Positions 17,972-26,981 of a DNA stretch of 64,000 nt are shown here, piece by piece. The position numbers and the translations under genes are program-made. Under the pieces are notes generated by a model. It worked only from the letters and a program-made list of their open reading frames with translations, was not told the DNA's origin and searched no databases. Within the stretch, counting starts at the first letter, position 1. Each line of letters starts with the position of its first letter. This DNA comes from Spirosoma telluris (GTDB lineage Bacteria > Bacteroidota > Bacteroidia > Cytophagales > Spirosomataceae): assembly GCA_003259005.1 (NCBI GenBank), contig QLII01000001.1, forward strand, positions 682,001-746,000, given 5' to 3'.

Positions 17972-18184
17972 ATGAGACAACGCTTAAACCCCTGGGCTGT
18001 AATCCTGACAGCAGCCCTCACCTTCGGGAGCTTGATGGCTTTCGTTGGTCCCCACTCATATGGCTACCGTGGCTGGGGGCATCATGGCTATTATGAGCAA
18101 CACTACTGGTATAATCGTGGTGGCTGCGACGCTCATCACGCCGACAAGCCAGCCGATAAAAGTGGCTCTAGCCAACCGAGATGA
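17972..18184 (+). CDS. Small exported His/Tyr/Gly-rich protein
   Basis: 70 residues. N-terminal signal or anchor sequence LNPWAVILTAALTFGSLMAF, then an aromatic and His-rich mature part (YGYRGWGHHGYYEQHYWYN, CDAHHADK). Spacing and strand make it the last gene of the ECF-sigma run. The His and Cys content suggests possible metal binding, as inference only. No homologue recognised. Confidence 0.6.
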   Translation: MRQRLNPWAVILTAALTFGSLMAFVGPHSYGYRGWGHHGYYEQHYWYNRGGCDAHHADKPADKSGSSQPR

Positions 18185-18195
18185 GGTAAAATGGT

Positions 18196-18273
18196 AGGGT
18201 TTTAAAGGAAGACAGTTAGACATGCCATATCTCCAAGATATGGCATGTCTAACTGTCTTCCTTTAAAAACCCT
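18196..18273. terminator. Near-perfect 37-bp hairpin between convergent genes
   Basis: Arms 18196-18232 and 18236-18273 pair throughout apart from one extra A in the right arm, with a 3-nt loop. It sits between the small exported gene (+) and the membrane protein (-), fitting a bidirectional terminator. The arms contain AAGACAGTTAGACATGCC, not seen elsewhere in the window. Confidence 0.8.
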
Positions 18274-18296
18274 AATGATCTCAATGAAAGCTATTT

Positions 18297-19937
18297 TTAA
18301 CCAAGTTTAGGCTCAACCCAAAGGGCAGTGAAACAGGCTAGTAGTAGCACGAACCAGGCCCAGTTTGGTAGTTGAGCCGTGGTTGTTCGGTCGGCGTTCC
18401 CCTCAATGGATGAGGATAGTGTATGGGCCAGCATAAAGCGGCTGAGAAGGACTCGATCAGCGATAGGATCATTACTGTTCCTGGGATTGACGTATAAAGC
18501 CAGCGAATCCTGAACCGATTGCCAACCCGGTTTGCTGAATGAGGACGTGCCTACTGCCGAACGATCGTTTATCGGTGAATAGCTTAACCGAAGCGTATCC
18601 TGCCCAACACGTAGAGTGGTCAACCGGTTGGTTGGGTTGTTAATGGAAATCGCGTGCCGAATCCCGCTGTACACAGGCGCATCGACCTGGATCGTATTAT
18701 GGTCTGATTCAGATAAACGAGCCAGAACGGCTGTCCATACCCGATTATACGTTACGCTATCACCACTAAGCGAGAGCGGATAGGTTTCACTCAATAGGCT
18801 AACACCCACACGTCCGGTCATTTGCTGAGCGGCAATTGGATAGCCTGTTACCGAAAACTGATTCGGACTATCGACGAACCGATAAGGGAGCGCGTTCAAT
18901 CCGTTACCCAATGGAATCAACGGTTCGTTGTTGACCTTACGAACCTGCCAGCGACTACCCAAGGCCTGATTGATCGTTCGGCAGTCGGTTTCCGGGTTTG
19001 TCAGATTGATAAACAAGACCGATTTTCCATCGGCAATGGCTTTTTTTACTACCGTGTTAGCCGCATTGACCGGTTCCGTAATGATGAGATCTGGCGCAGC
19101 TTTACCGGCTGATTTTCCTTTTTTGTTTATGCTGATCTGGCTGCTAATATCTTTCGAAAGCGTAGCCGATACGGTGACCGTGTAGCCTTGTTTTCCCAAC
19201 CAGTCGGCTAAGGTCTTGCTCTCAAAGTCAGGACTGTTCAGCAGAAACTGAATGGTAAGGGGATCGGTCGGTCGGGTAAAAAAATGAAGTGTGTCCAGCG
19301 TAGTTGTTCCCAGTACTAATTCAGCCTGACTATGTCCTCTGGCAAATGTCGGAAATTGAAAACGGAACGTGTTGGCCCCTTCTTGCAGAGCCAGACTATC
19401 TAATGTCTTAGTTCCAAATCGAACCCGGAGCAATTGTTTTTTTGACGATTGAAGCTGACCCGTTATCGACTGTAGTTCACCCTGTCTGACAATACCTTTC
19501 CAATGGATATCCTGAAGTTGGTCAGATTGGCTGTACGGAATCCACTGCAATTCAGCGTTGCTCAGTTGAGTCAATGTTTCGGTTGGAAACTGTTGCCCAA
19601 CCAGTGTGATTGAATCATAAGTCGCTTTGAAATTACGGCTAGAAAAACTCTCCTGAATGTGCAGACTGTCTTTCAGATGCCGCGCAACCGCACCTGGAAC
19701 CTCATCTCCAAGCAACAGCGCATGTGTCGTCGGTCGGGAAATGGGCCATTGGATTTGTAGAAAATACCCCACCAACACGAACCATAGCAGGCCATTCAGT
19801 CCCACCCGAATCCATTTTCGGCTATTGGAAAGCGATTCACTACGAACAATAAACCAAAGCTGAACAACCAGTAGTGCCAGCAAAGCCAATGCAATAAGCC
19901 AGGAAATTGGGGTAGTCCAGTTGAGGGTTGTGTGCAT
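18297..19937 (-). CDS. Large membrane-anchored protein of the MoxR/BatA cluster
   Basis: 546 residues with three hydrophobic segments: two N-terminal (about 12-32 and 45-62) and one C-terminal (about 522-541, WAWFVLLLACFTALWV). The roughly 450-residue middle would be periplasmic. It resembles BatA-neighbour proteins of Bacteroidota: the N-terminal layout and the segment DLIITEPVNAANTVVKKAI followed by SVLFINL look like a glutamine-amidotransferase-like or vWA-less Rossmann domain, but no catalytic motif is evident. It is the last gene of the minus-strand cluster after DUF4175, so a role with the DUF58/BatA proteins is inferred from position. Confidence 0.6.
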   Translation of the reverse strand: MHTTLNWTTPISWLIALALLALLVVQLWFIVRSESLSNSRKWIRVGLNGLLWFVLVGYFLQIQWPISRPTTHALLLGDEVPGAVARHLKDSLHIQESFSSRNFKATYDSITLVGQQFPTETLTQLSNAELQWIPYSQSDQLQDIHWKGIVRQGELQSITGQLQSSKKQLLRVRFGTKTLDSLALQEGANTFRFQFPTFARGHSQAELVLGTTTLDTLHFFTRPTDPLTIQFLLNSPDFESKTLADWLGKQGYTVTVSATLSKDISSQISINKKGKSAGKAAPDLIITEPVNAANTVVKKAIADGKSVLFINLTNPETDCRTINQALGSRWQVRKVNNEPLIPLGNGLNALPYRFVDSPNQFSVTGYPIAAQQMTGRVGVSLLSETYPLSLSGDSVTYNRVWTAVLARLSESDHNTIQVDAPVYSGIRHAISINNPTNRLTTLRVGQDTLRLSYSPINDRSAVGTSSFSKPGWQSVQDSLALYVNPRNSNDPIADRVLLSRFMLAHTLSSSIEGNADRTTTAQLPNWAWFVLLLACFTALWVEPKLG

Positions 19938-19962
19938 TTCAGTTAATGAAAAATGGATAATA

Positions 19963-20049
19963 GATAATGGATAATTGATAATGGATAATGTAAAATGGAT
20001 GGGGAGAAGGCCTACATTTTACATTACCCATTATCAATTATTCATTATC
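19963..20049. repeat. Inverted repeat, TGGATAATG family
   Basis: 35-nt arms (19963-19997 and 20015-20049) match at 33 positions, with a 17-nt loop. It fills the gap between two genes of the MoxR cluster on the same strand. The arms are made of tandem variants of TAATGGATAATTGA. The same words occur at 25575-25650. Confidence 0.85.
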
Positions 20050-20051
20050 AA

Positions 20052-22292
20052 TTACTTCAAATGTCGCCAGAAGGCTTGTTGTAGTTTGCGGTCGCTCACA
20101 TACGACGCGCCCGTTCGCTCCGATGCGCTGGTTAGCGCATACAACTTCGATTTTAGTCCCGTTTTTTCCGCTTCAGAAATTGACTTACCACCTGCTAATT
20201 TTTGTAACGTAGCCAATACCGACCAGTTTTGCAGACCGCCGTTCACGGCTGGATCAGCTAGGGCGTTACCGAGTAGTTGGGTTGTTTGTCGTTGCTGGCT
20301 GCTAAGTTTGGGTAAGTCCAGATAGCCAATCACTTCGGCGACCAGCGCTTCGATCCGTTGCTTACTATAGCTGCGTTCCTGCTTGAAGGCGTCCGTTACG
20401 TTCTTAAATTCACCTGTGAGTCGGGTTTCTTTTTCTTTCGTTTGCGGAGGATCGAAACCGGTTTTCTTCACATACGACCGGGCTTTTTGCTGCGACAGTT
20501 TCAGGAATTTAAGGGCTTCCTGTTCATAAGGCAAGGCTTTTTCCGGTTCGTATAACCGCAAATGCAACTCCGACTGCCACATGTTTTCCAGCGCCGTTTT
20601 CAACAAGGCCCGTGTCGATTGCTCATGGAAGGTGTTCGTTTCGGCATCGTCATGGTTGTGAACATACTGTTCCATTAAGGCCGCTAACGGGTCTTTATTA
20701 TCATCCGCAGCTCCCCCATGACTATGACCATGATCGTGTTCATCCTCATCATGATGCGCCTGAGTTGGCCCACCATGATCGCCTTCGCCCTCGTCGTGCT
20801 TGTGCGTGTAGGCTTCGACCGCGGCCATTCCCGTCAGGGCAGCCCCATCATTGGCAGGAGGCCCACCCCCTCCAATGGATTTTTCAAACTCTTCGCCCAG
20901 GAACTGGCCGTAGCGCAATCGCAGGGCTTTTTGATCGAACCCTATTTCGTTCGACTGGCTTTTGAAGGCATGCGTTGGGTTCGACTTGTCGGCTAATTTC
21001 TTGCGGGTTGCAATCAGTTTTTCGGTGTCGATAATAATTTGCCGCTGGCTCCGGAAATACTCAGGCATAATGTTTACCGCCATCGTAGCCAGTTCACTCT
21101 CTTCAACTTTCGTTGTGTCTTTGTAGACGACGAAATACGTGTCTGACTTTGTGAAATTCGGTTCGGGTTGACGGTTATCGAAAGCCGCCCAATAATAGTA
21201 GAGTTCATCGCCGGGGGCGAAGTTGAGGGCCTTTAGATCAATCGCTTTTGTCATCCGGGCTTCCTTGAAATTGGTCGGGCTGAGTGGGAACTTCATCTCC
21301 CGAAACTTCACATTTTCGCCAGAACCCCGTGCTACGGTTGCCACAATAAACGCCTGCGAAATACTGAAATCGTCGGAGATTTTGGCTCCGATGTTCATTG
21401 TTTTTGGGTCTTTAAGGTAATGGAACTGATACAACACTTTCGAATCGGGTTCAATCTTGGGTGCAAGATCAGGTTTAGCCTCAAGCCGGTAAAAATCAGA
21501 CTGATAAATCACCGAATCCCGGTTGTTGGCGGTTCGCCAGTAGGCTTTGATGGCATACAATCCGGAACTGATCAGCCGATCCTGGTAAGTAAATGCATCG
21601 CCCGCTTGTTTGAAGGCTAGTTCCTGTCCGCGACTACCGACCAACGTCACCGATACGTGTTGGGTATGGCTGAACGCCACCCGCCAGGTCAAGTTCGAGC
21701 CGACAATAGACGATGCGTTTAAATTAGCCGAGTTCGTTTCCGGGAGTCGCGTATAAGCCGGTGGCTGAATATGCAGTGTAGCAGACTCGAACGAAGGAGG
21801 TAGAGGCTTGCTTTCGGGTATGAGTGCCGCCAGAAAGCCGCTCTTTTTAGGGTCAGCTTTGGGTCCATTTTTCAACAACGGGAAGCCTATATAGACGATT
21901 AAGGCACCTAGCAAAAACAAGCCATACAAACCTGCTTTCGAGAGCACAACAACGGGCACCTGAACGTGCTGGATTTGTTGATTCAACCGGTCGAGCTGGA
22001 GTTGTTCGGCCAGATTGAGCTGAGGTTTAGTCAATAGCGGCAGGCTGTATTCCGTATCCCCAACGGTCTGGTGAATAAGCCGAATAGCAAGTGGCTTTTT
22101 GTCCTGATACAATTTATTGAGAAAGGCCCCTGCGCTAAACCCAGCCAGGCCAGCTACAATGGGCCAGAAGGACGGTCCCGTAAACGTGGCTGTCAGCAAA
22201 TAGGCCGAAGCCGCCAGCAAAAGGCAGCGCAGCAGCGCGTTAGCGTAAAGCTGGTACGTGACCGACGAGATAAGACGTTTCAGTTCGTTCAT
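20052..22292 (-). CDS. DUF4175-type membrane protein with His-rich insert
   Basis: 746 residues. Two N-terminal membrane helices (LLRCLLLAASAYLL, FWPIVAGLAGFSAGAFL) and a third near 125-145 (YGLFLLGALIVYIGFPLL), then a long periplasmic part with TLHIQPPAYTRLPE and DDFSISQAFIVATV, as in the DUF4175 proteins of MoxR clusters. At about 490-530 is an acidic His-rich stretch (HDEDEHDHGHSHGG), which could bind metal. The C-terminal third is helical. The start overlaps the BatA gene stop by 4 bp (ATGA), indicating translational coupling. The family assignment rests on position and general layout. Confidence 0.7.
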   Translation of the reverse strand: MNELKRLISSVTYQLYANALLRCLLLAASAYLLTATFTGPSFWPIVAGLAGFSAGAFLNKLYQDKKPLAIRLIHQTVGDTEYSLPLLTKPQLNLAEQLQLDRLNQQIQHVQVPVVVLSKAGLYGLFLLGALIVYIGFPLLKNGPKADPKKSGFLAALIPESKPLPPSFESATLHIQPPAYTRLPETNSANLNASSIVGSNLTWRVAFSHTQHVSVTLVGSRGQELAFKQAGDAFTYQDRLISSGLYAIKAYWRTANNRDSVIYQSDFYRLEAKPDLAPKIEPDSKVLYQFHYLKDPKTMNIGAKISDDFSISQAFIVATVARGSGENVKFREMKFPLSPTNFKEARMTKAIDLKALNFAPGDELYYYWAAFDNRQPEPNFTKSDTYFVVYKDTTKVEESELATMAVNIMPEYFRSQRQIIIDTEKLIATRKKLADKSNPTHAFKSQSNEIGFDQKALRLRYGQFLGEEFEKSIGGGGPPANDGAALTGMAAVEAYTHKHDEGEGDHGGPTQAHHDEDEHDHGHSHGGAADDNKDPLAALMEQYVHNHDDAETNTFHEQSTRALLKTALENMWQSELHLRLYEPEKALPYEQEALKFLKLSQQKARSYVKKTGFDPPQTKEKETRLTGEFKNVTDAFKQERSYSKQRIEALVAEVIGYLDLPKLSSQQRQTTQLLGNALADPAVNGGLQNWSVLATLQKLAGGKSISEAEKTGLKSKLYALTSASERTGASYVSDRKLQQAFWRHLK

Positions 22293-23482
22293 GCGTTTTT
22301 TGTCAAGGCAAGCCAGCGTTCGAGTACTACTAAAACGATAAATAACAGAAGAAGTGCGTTTTGAAGGCTCGCATGTTGTTCTGTTGTTGGTTTGGTTGAG
22401 GGTATAAATACAGTCTTGATGTCGCTTTGACTAAGCGGTTGTGCGGTCATTATCACGTTATAGTGTCGTAATAACTGCTCACCCAGCCATTCCGGTAATT
22501 GCCCGTTTTCTACGCGTTCAGAGGTTTGGGGCGTCAGCGTTTCATTCGTGAAAATGACGTTGGAAAATGCACCAGGTTGCACACTGCCAGAGACAATAAA
22601 TAAGGTTTGTGGTGGTGGTTTTGCCGGCAACTGATCGGTGAGTACCCAATCGTATACCTGATTCGGGGTTTGTTTCTCATCAATCACCAAATCCAGTCCA
22701 TATACATCAGTCAGGGCAGCAAGGGCCGCTTTTACGCTTTGCCGTTCCCGCTCGTTTCGGTACGTAAGCAGCGTTTTGACTGGCCCCGAATGCGCAGGTT
22801 CCGATTGGAATTTCAACGAAGGATCTAACGAAGGACTGCCTGTTAGTTTACCTGCTCGGTTGACAAACAGTTTTTTGCTGTCTTTTAAGGTCAGATAAGC
22901 GCGTGGCTGACTGGCAGAATCGACTATACTGTGCAATTGAAATCGAGCTGGCACCGTAATCGCCGGGACTGTAGCCAGTGACTGACTGTTGCTGATATAC
23001 AGATGTAGCTCATTAGGTTGAGCATCCAATTGATTAATAGCGGTTTGCAACCGTAAGGGGTCAAACGGAGTTGCATTTTGAAAACTGTAGGGTTTATCGT
23101 CCATTTTTTCCAGACGCTCATCCGCCCACACAACCTTTTCCCCTTTCTTGATGGCTTCGGTTAATTCAAACTTGAAGTTTTCTGCAACTGCCGAGCTGGG
23201 TTGGACTAAGTGAATCTTCTGAACTTCCGGCGATTTGGTGAACCAATTCAGTAGGGGTTGGGCGAGTAAAATAGCCAGCAGAATCAATAGCAAACACCGA
23301 ATAAACAGCAGTAAAATATTATCGAGTTGAAGACCTCTGCTTTGTTGCTGCTGCTTTTCTACAAGCCATTGCGTAGCCGCCCAGGGCAACGGTTTGCCAT
23401 GCTTCTGGTGCCAGAAGTGAATGGCGACCGGAATAACAACGGCCAGCGCACCCCACAAGAAAATTGGCTCAACAAAGGGCAT
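22289..23482 (-). CDS. BatA-domain membrane protein
   Basis: 397 residues. It begins with the BatA N-terminal domain (FVEPIFLWGALAVVIPVAIH, then HGKPLPWAATQWL and LLLFIRCLLLILLAILLAQP), giving two membrane helices. A soluble region of about 290 residues and a C-terminal membrane helix (NALLLLFIVLVVLERWLAL) follow. No MIDAS vWA motif is seen, as in many N-terminal-BatA proteins of this cluster. It lies downstream of DUF58 and overlaps the DUF4175 start by 4 bp. Bat proteins are linked to oxygen and stress tolerance in Bacteroides; the mechanism is unknown. Confidence 0.85.
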   Translation of the reverse strand: MPFVEPIFLWGALAVVIPVAIHFWHQKHGKPLPWAATQWLVEKQQQQSRGLQLDNILLLFIRCLLLILLAILLAQPLLNWFTKSPEVQKIHLVQPSSAVAENFKFELTEAIKKGEKVVWADERLEKMDDKPYSFQNATPFDPLRLQTAINQLDAQPNELHLYISNSQSLATVPAITVPARFQLHSIVDSASQPRAYLTLKDSKKLFVNRAGKLTGSPSLDPSLKFQSEPAHSGPVKTLLTYRNERERQSVKAALAALTDVYGLDLVIDEKQTPNQVYDWVLTDQLPAKPPPQTLFIVSGSVQPGAFSNVIFTNETLTPQTSERVENGQLPEWLGEQLLRHYNVIMTAQPLSQSDIKTVFIPSTKPTTEQHASLQNALLLLFIVLVVLERWLALTKNA

Positions 23483-23493
23483 TATAGTTTAAC

Positions 23494-23576
23494 GTTTGAA
23501 GTTTGAGGTTTATAGTTTGAGGTTTAAAGTTGCTGGCGTGTCATGAACGTCAAACCTCAAACTATAAACTTCAAAC
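23494..23576. repeat. Inverted repeat, GTTTGAAGTTTGAGG family
   Basis: The left arm (23494-23525) pairs with the right arm (23552-23576) over 25 bp, with a 7-nt bulge in the left arm that looks like a tandem duplication of one word (GAGGTTT). It lies between the DUF58 and BatA genes of one operon. It shares words with the repeats at 12395 and 24448. Confidence 0.8.
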
Positions 23577-23581
23577 AAGTG

Positions 23582-24433
23582 TCAACTTGTCAAAAACTGT
23601 TTTAGAATTAACGCTATTGGGTCGCTTAAGCGAACGCGAATGAGCCGGACATGCGGGATTCGCAAGCTAACGTCTAACTCGGCCAGGTAATCTGCCGCCC
23701 GCTGGCGAACGGTATCCCGAATGGCATCGGCCTGTAATTCAATTTCCTTTCCTGATTCCAAATCCTGGAATCGATAAAAACCACTGATCGAAAAGTCGAC
23801 CTCCTGATCACCCAGCACCTGGAAAATGACAATTTCCCGTCGAGGTCCAGCTACTTTCTGAATCAGGTTTACCCACTCATCATTCACCTGAAGAAAGTCC
23901 GAGACAATAACGAGCATCTCACTTTGCTTTCGACTGAACTCCGGGAAGGACGTTGCCGTACTCGTCCAGGGGCCTTCTGCCTTTGCGGCTTCAAGGGTTG
24001 CGACAAGTTTGAGAAAGGCCTGTTTGCCCGCCGGAACCAGCGTTTGGATCGCACCATCTTTCAAACTGTACAGGCTGATCTGGTCGCTCTGCCTATTGGC
24101 CAGATAGGCTAGTGAAGCCAGCAGGATTTTAGCATACTGCAACCGGCTGATACCCGCTTCGGTGTAGTTCATCGAGCCAGACAAATCGATCACAAAGCGA
24201 ATTTGCTGATTACTCTCCGTCGCCGATTCGCGAACCAGGTATTGATTCGATTTGGCAAATAATTTCCAGTCTATCCGTTTCGGATCGTCGCCCGGTGTAT
24301 AATGCCGGAATTGTTCGAATTCCGTCCCAATACCCGATCGTTGGCTGGCCTGAATACCCAATAATGACTCATCGCTGACTAATTTTCCAGCCAGTTGCAG
24401 ATTATTGAGCTTGATGAGATCCGTTGTGAGCAT
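23582..24433 (-). CDS. DUF58 protein (vWA-like) of the MoxR cluster
   Basis: 283 residues, typical DUF58: GIGTEFEQFRHYTPGDDPKR, DWKLFAKSNQYLVR and a vWA metal-site motif VIDLSGSMNY at about 88-97, then SLYSLKDGA and MLVIVSDFLQV. These proteins pair with MoxR AAA ATPases encoded next door, probably as substrates or adaptors that need metal-site assembly. Cytoplasmic, no signal. Upstream gene is moxR (111 bp gap holding a palindrome), downstream batA. Confidence 0.93.
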   Translation of the reverse strand: MLTTDLIKLNNLQLAGKLVSDESLLGIQASQRSGIGTEFEQFRHYTPGDDPKRIDWKLFAKSNQYLVRESATESNQQIRFVIDLSGSMNYTEAGISRLQYAKILLASLAYLANRQSDQISLYSLKDGAIQTLVPAGKQAFLKLVATLEAAKAEGPWTSTATSFPEFSRKQSEMLVIVSDFLQVNDEWVNLIQKVAGPRREIVIFQVLGDQEVDFSISGFYRFQDLESGKEIELQADAIRDTVRQRAADYLAELDVSLRIPHVRLIRVRLSDPIALILKQFLTS

Positions 24434-24447
24434 ACCAAAAGTGAATG

Positions 24448-24540
24448 GTTTGATGTTTGCAGTTCGTTGTTTGAAGTTAGCTGGCGTGAAAGAGATTCAT
24501 AGACCAATCAACGTCAAACGACGAACTGCAAACATCAAAC
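24448..24540. repeat. Inverted repeat, GTTTGATGTTTGCAG family
   Basis: 31-nt arms (24448-24478 and 24510-24540) with 29 pairs and a 31-nt loop, between moxR and DUF58 on the same strand. The loop starts with AGCTGGCGTG, much like TGCTGGCGTG inside the 23494 repeat. This indicates that the two share an origin including the loop. Confidence 0.85.
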
Positions 24541-24544
24541 TAAA

Positions 24545-25534
24545 TTACGCCAGTCTAAGCTCCGTTAACAATTGCTTGATTACCTTATCGGTCGTGATCC
24601 CCTCGGCTTCCGCACGGAAATTAAGGGCAATGCGATGGCGCAAAATGGGGTAAGCCAATGACTGGATATCTTCGGGAATAACTGAAAAACGTTCGTTTAG
24701 TACGGCGCGGGCTTTCGAGCACAACACCAGCGCCTGTCCGGCACGAGGCCCAGCCCCCCATTGACACCATTGTTTGACAAAGGATGAAGGGGAACCATCA
24801 GGGCGGGTGGCCCGAACAAGCTTATTAATGTAGCTAATCAGTTCATCGCTGATGTGCACTTCGCGAGTCAGTTTTTGCAACTGAATAATATCCTCATCAG
24901 ATAGTATCGTTTTCAATTCAGGACGGGCTGTACCTGTCGTGCTTTTCAGGACGTTTAACTCCTCAAGCTCACCTGGATAGCTAAGTTTGATATAGAGCAG
25001 AAAACGGTCTAACTGGGCTTCAGGTAGGGGATAGGTACCAGCCTGTTCAATCGGGTTTTGGGTAGCAATTATCAGGAAGGGCTTCGGCAAGGGATAATTT
25101 TTGCCGCCGTAGGTAACCTTATACTCCTGCATGGCCTCCAGCATAGCCGCCTGTGTTTTAGGCGGAGTCCGGTTAATCTCATCGGCCAGCACGACATTGG
25201 CAAAGATGGGTCCCTGATTAAAAACAAAGACTTTGTGGCCCGTTTCCAGATCGTCTTCCAGAATTTCCGTCCCGACAATGTCGCCGGGCATCAGATCGGG
25301 AGTAAACTGAATGCGCTTGAAGCGCATAGCCAGTGCATCAGACATGGTCTTGACCATCAGGGTCTTGGCAAGTCCAGGAACGCCTTCCAGCAGGCAATGG
25401 CCACCTGCCAAAAGCGAGATCAGTACCTCACCAATCGCATCCTCCTGTCCAATAATGACCTTTCCAATTTCTTTTCGTAACTGAGGCAGCTTTGCCACCA
25501 GCGCTTTGTAGTGAGTTAAGTCTGTTGATTCCAA
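24545..25534 (-). CDS. MoxR-family AAA+ ATPase
   Basis: 329 residues. Walker A is LLEGVPGLAKT at about 55-65, Walker B VVLADEINRTPPKTQ at about 117-131, sensor 1 FLIIATQNPIEQAGT at about 154-168, and the C-terminal lid has LCSKARAVLNERFSV. MoxR ATPases act as chaperones that activate partner vWA proteins; here the partner is most likely the downstream DUF58 protein. The first gene of the core cluster after DUF4159. Start ATG at 25534. Confidence 0.96.
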   Translation of the reverse strand: MESTDLTHYKALVAKLPQLRKEIGKVIIGQEDAIGEVLISLLAGGHCLLEGVPGLAKTLMVKTMSDALAMRFKRIQFTPDLMPGDIVGTEILEDDLETGHKVFVFNQGPIFANVVLADEINRTPPKTQAAMLEAMQEYKVTYGGKNYPLPKPFLIIATQNPIEQAGTYPLPEAQLDRFLLYIKLSYPGELEELNVLKSTTGTARPELKTILSDEDIIQLQKLTREVHISDELISYINKLVRATRPDGSPSSFVKQWCQWGAGPRAGQALVLCSKARAVLNERFSVIPEDIQSLAYPILRHRIALNFRAEAEGITTDKVIKQLLTELRLA

Positions 25535-25574
25535 CTTGCTATGTGTATCAGGTTGTATGAAGGGGTGTAAAAAT

Positions 25575-25650
25575 GGATAATGAATAATGAATAATGGATA
25601 ATGTACAATATTCCTACAATTGTACCCGTAGTCATTTTACATTATCCATT
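25575..25650. repeat. Decayed TGGATAATG-family inverted repeat
   Basis: Tandem words (AATGGATAATGAATAATG) lead into a 13-bp perfect arm (25593-25605) that pairs with 25638-25650 across a 32-nt loop. It is a weaker relative of the 19963 repeat, in the gap between DUF4159 and moxR. Confidence 0.65.
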
Positions 25651-25661
25651 GTCCATGAATG

Positions 25662-26312
25662 TTAAGCGGTCAATGCATACGTCACAATATTGACTCCAAA
25701 CTTGGTATTGTCTTCGGCCAGGAAACGCTTGTTTCTGAAGTCGTAATCCCATTCGCAACCGTAATCTTTGTTGCTGTACAAAACGCCGATTCGGCCGTTG
25801 ATCATTATGGCTTTCAGGTAGTCGTGCACCAGGTCGTCGCCCCAGCCATTCAGTTCAAATGAGGTTGTGGGTGGGCCTTCGGGAAACTTAAAAAAGCAGG
25901 TATAAATAGGGTGCGAATTAGGTATTTTCTGCAAGGCTTTCGGGCCAAATGTACGGGCCATTTCCTGCTCAAACGATTTGGCAAATAGCCCATCGACGTC
26001 GTGATTACAGTCGTCGACAAAGACGAATCCACCATTCTGAACATAGCGTTTGAAGTGGTCGCGCTCCTGTGCCGAAAACTCAACCAGCTTGTGGCCACTG
26101 AGGTAACAAAAGGGGCTTTTAAACAGGTCGGGGCTACTCAACTGCACCACTTTTTCTTTCTGATCAACTGGTAAGGTCGTATACTCTACCAGCGAATGCA
26201 TCAGGTTCGATGGCATCCGCTGGTCGGTTTCCCAGTCGCCGGAGGTATATTGGATTCGGGTGAAAAAAAAAGGTTTCAAGCGCGTTTGATGAAGGAGAAA
26301 TGTTGCCAACAT
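25662..26312 (-). CDS. DUF4159 protein
   Basis: 216 residues with the DUF4159 opening FFFTRIQYTSGDWETDQRMP, then SPFCYLSGHKLVEFS, YVQNGGFVFVDDCNHDVDG and LDRFLL-free ending VNIVTYALTA; this is the N-terminal-like domain commonly encoded with MoxR/DUF58. The fold is glutamine-amidotransferase-like; no function is established. In-frame stops lie just upstream of the ATG at 26312, so no signal peptide is encoded in this frame, although many homologues are exported. It leads the cluster on the minus strand. Confidence 0.85.
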   Translation of the reverse strand: MLATFLLHQTRLKPFFFTRIQYTSGDWETDQRMPSNLMHSLVEYTTLPVDQKEKVVQLSSPDLFKSPFCYLSGHKLVEFSAQERDHFKRYVQNGGFVFVDDCNHDVDGLFAKSFEQEMARTFGPKALQKIPNSHPIYTCFFKFPEGPPTTSFELNGWGDDLVHDYLKAIMINGRIGVLYSNKDYGCEWDYDFRNKRFLAEDNTKFGVNIVTYALTA

Positions 26313-26457
26313 GCCTACCGTCGGTTATTAACTTATCCGTCGATATTACTATTAGCAGTTAATATTATATTCATTTTAGGGGCTGTTTCTAAAACCTGAA
26401 TAAACAGCTCAAAACCTACATTTTATGTTTAAAAATACGGGTTTTGCCGTTAAATAA

Positions 26458-26967
26458 CTAAGGAATTAGCGGTTTTTCCATCACAAAATCTTCCATCAGG
26501 AAGCCATCACCAATGTCGATGTCTTCGGTACCAACTATCAAAAATCCCATTCGTTCGTAGAATTGAATGGCCTTATTGTAGCGGTTAACATTTAAGCCCA
26601 GGCGGGTATTCTGATGAGCCAGCGCAATGGCTCCTACCTGATCAATGAATAATCGACCGACGCCTTTCCCCTGACTGGCGGGTAGCAGGTATATTTTGTG
26701 GATTTTTGCGAGCGGCTGACCTGTATAATCTAACTCGTAGGAAACGTAACCGAGGTACTCATCTGTATCGGTGTTTTTCGCTAGCAGAAAAACGTGTTTT
26801 TTTTCGTTGATCTGCGTAGTTAGTGCATCCAGACTATACATCATTTCCAGCATGTAGCTAATCTGGGCGGGCGACAAAATCTCCCCGAATGTGTTGGGCC
26901 AGGTCTGGTAGGCAATGTCGCGAATGAGGGGTAAGTCTTCTTCGGTGGCTTGGGTAATGGTGATCAT
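26458..26967 (-). CDS. GNAT-family N-acetyltransferase
   Basis: Acetyl-CoA-dependent acetyltransferase, substrate unknown. The ATG at 26965-26967 starts MITITQATEEDLPLIRDIAY, the usual GNAT beginning. The acetyl-CoA-binding motif A is IHKIYLLPASQGKGVGRLFI (Q-x-G-K-G-V-G at about 107-113) and motif B has NRYNKAIQFYERMGF. About 169 residues. The upstream Uma2 gene ends about 15 bp before. Confidence 0.93.
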   Translation of the reverse strand: MITITQATEEDLPLIRDIAYQTWPNTFGEILSPAQISYMLEMMYSLDALTTQINEKKHVFLLAKNTDTDEYLGYVSYELDYTGQPLAKIHKIYLLPASQGKGVGRLFIDQVGAIALAHQNTRLGLNVNRYNKAIQFYERMGFLIVGTEDIDIGDGFLMEDFVMEKPLIP

Positions 26968-26981
26968 TGAGTGGGAATCAA

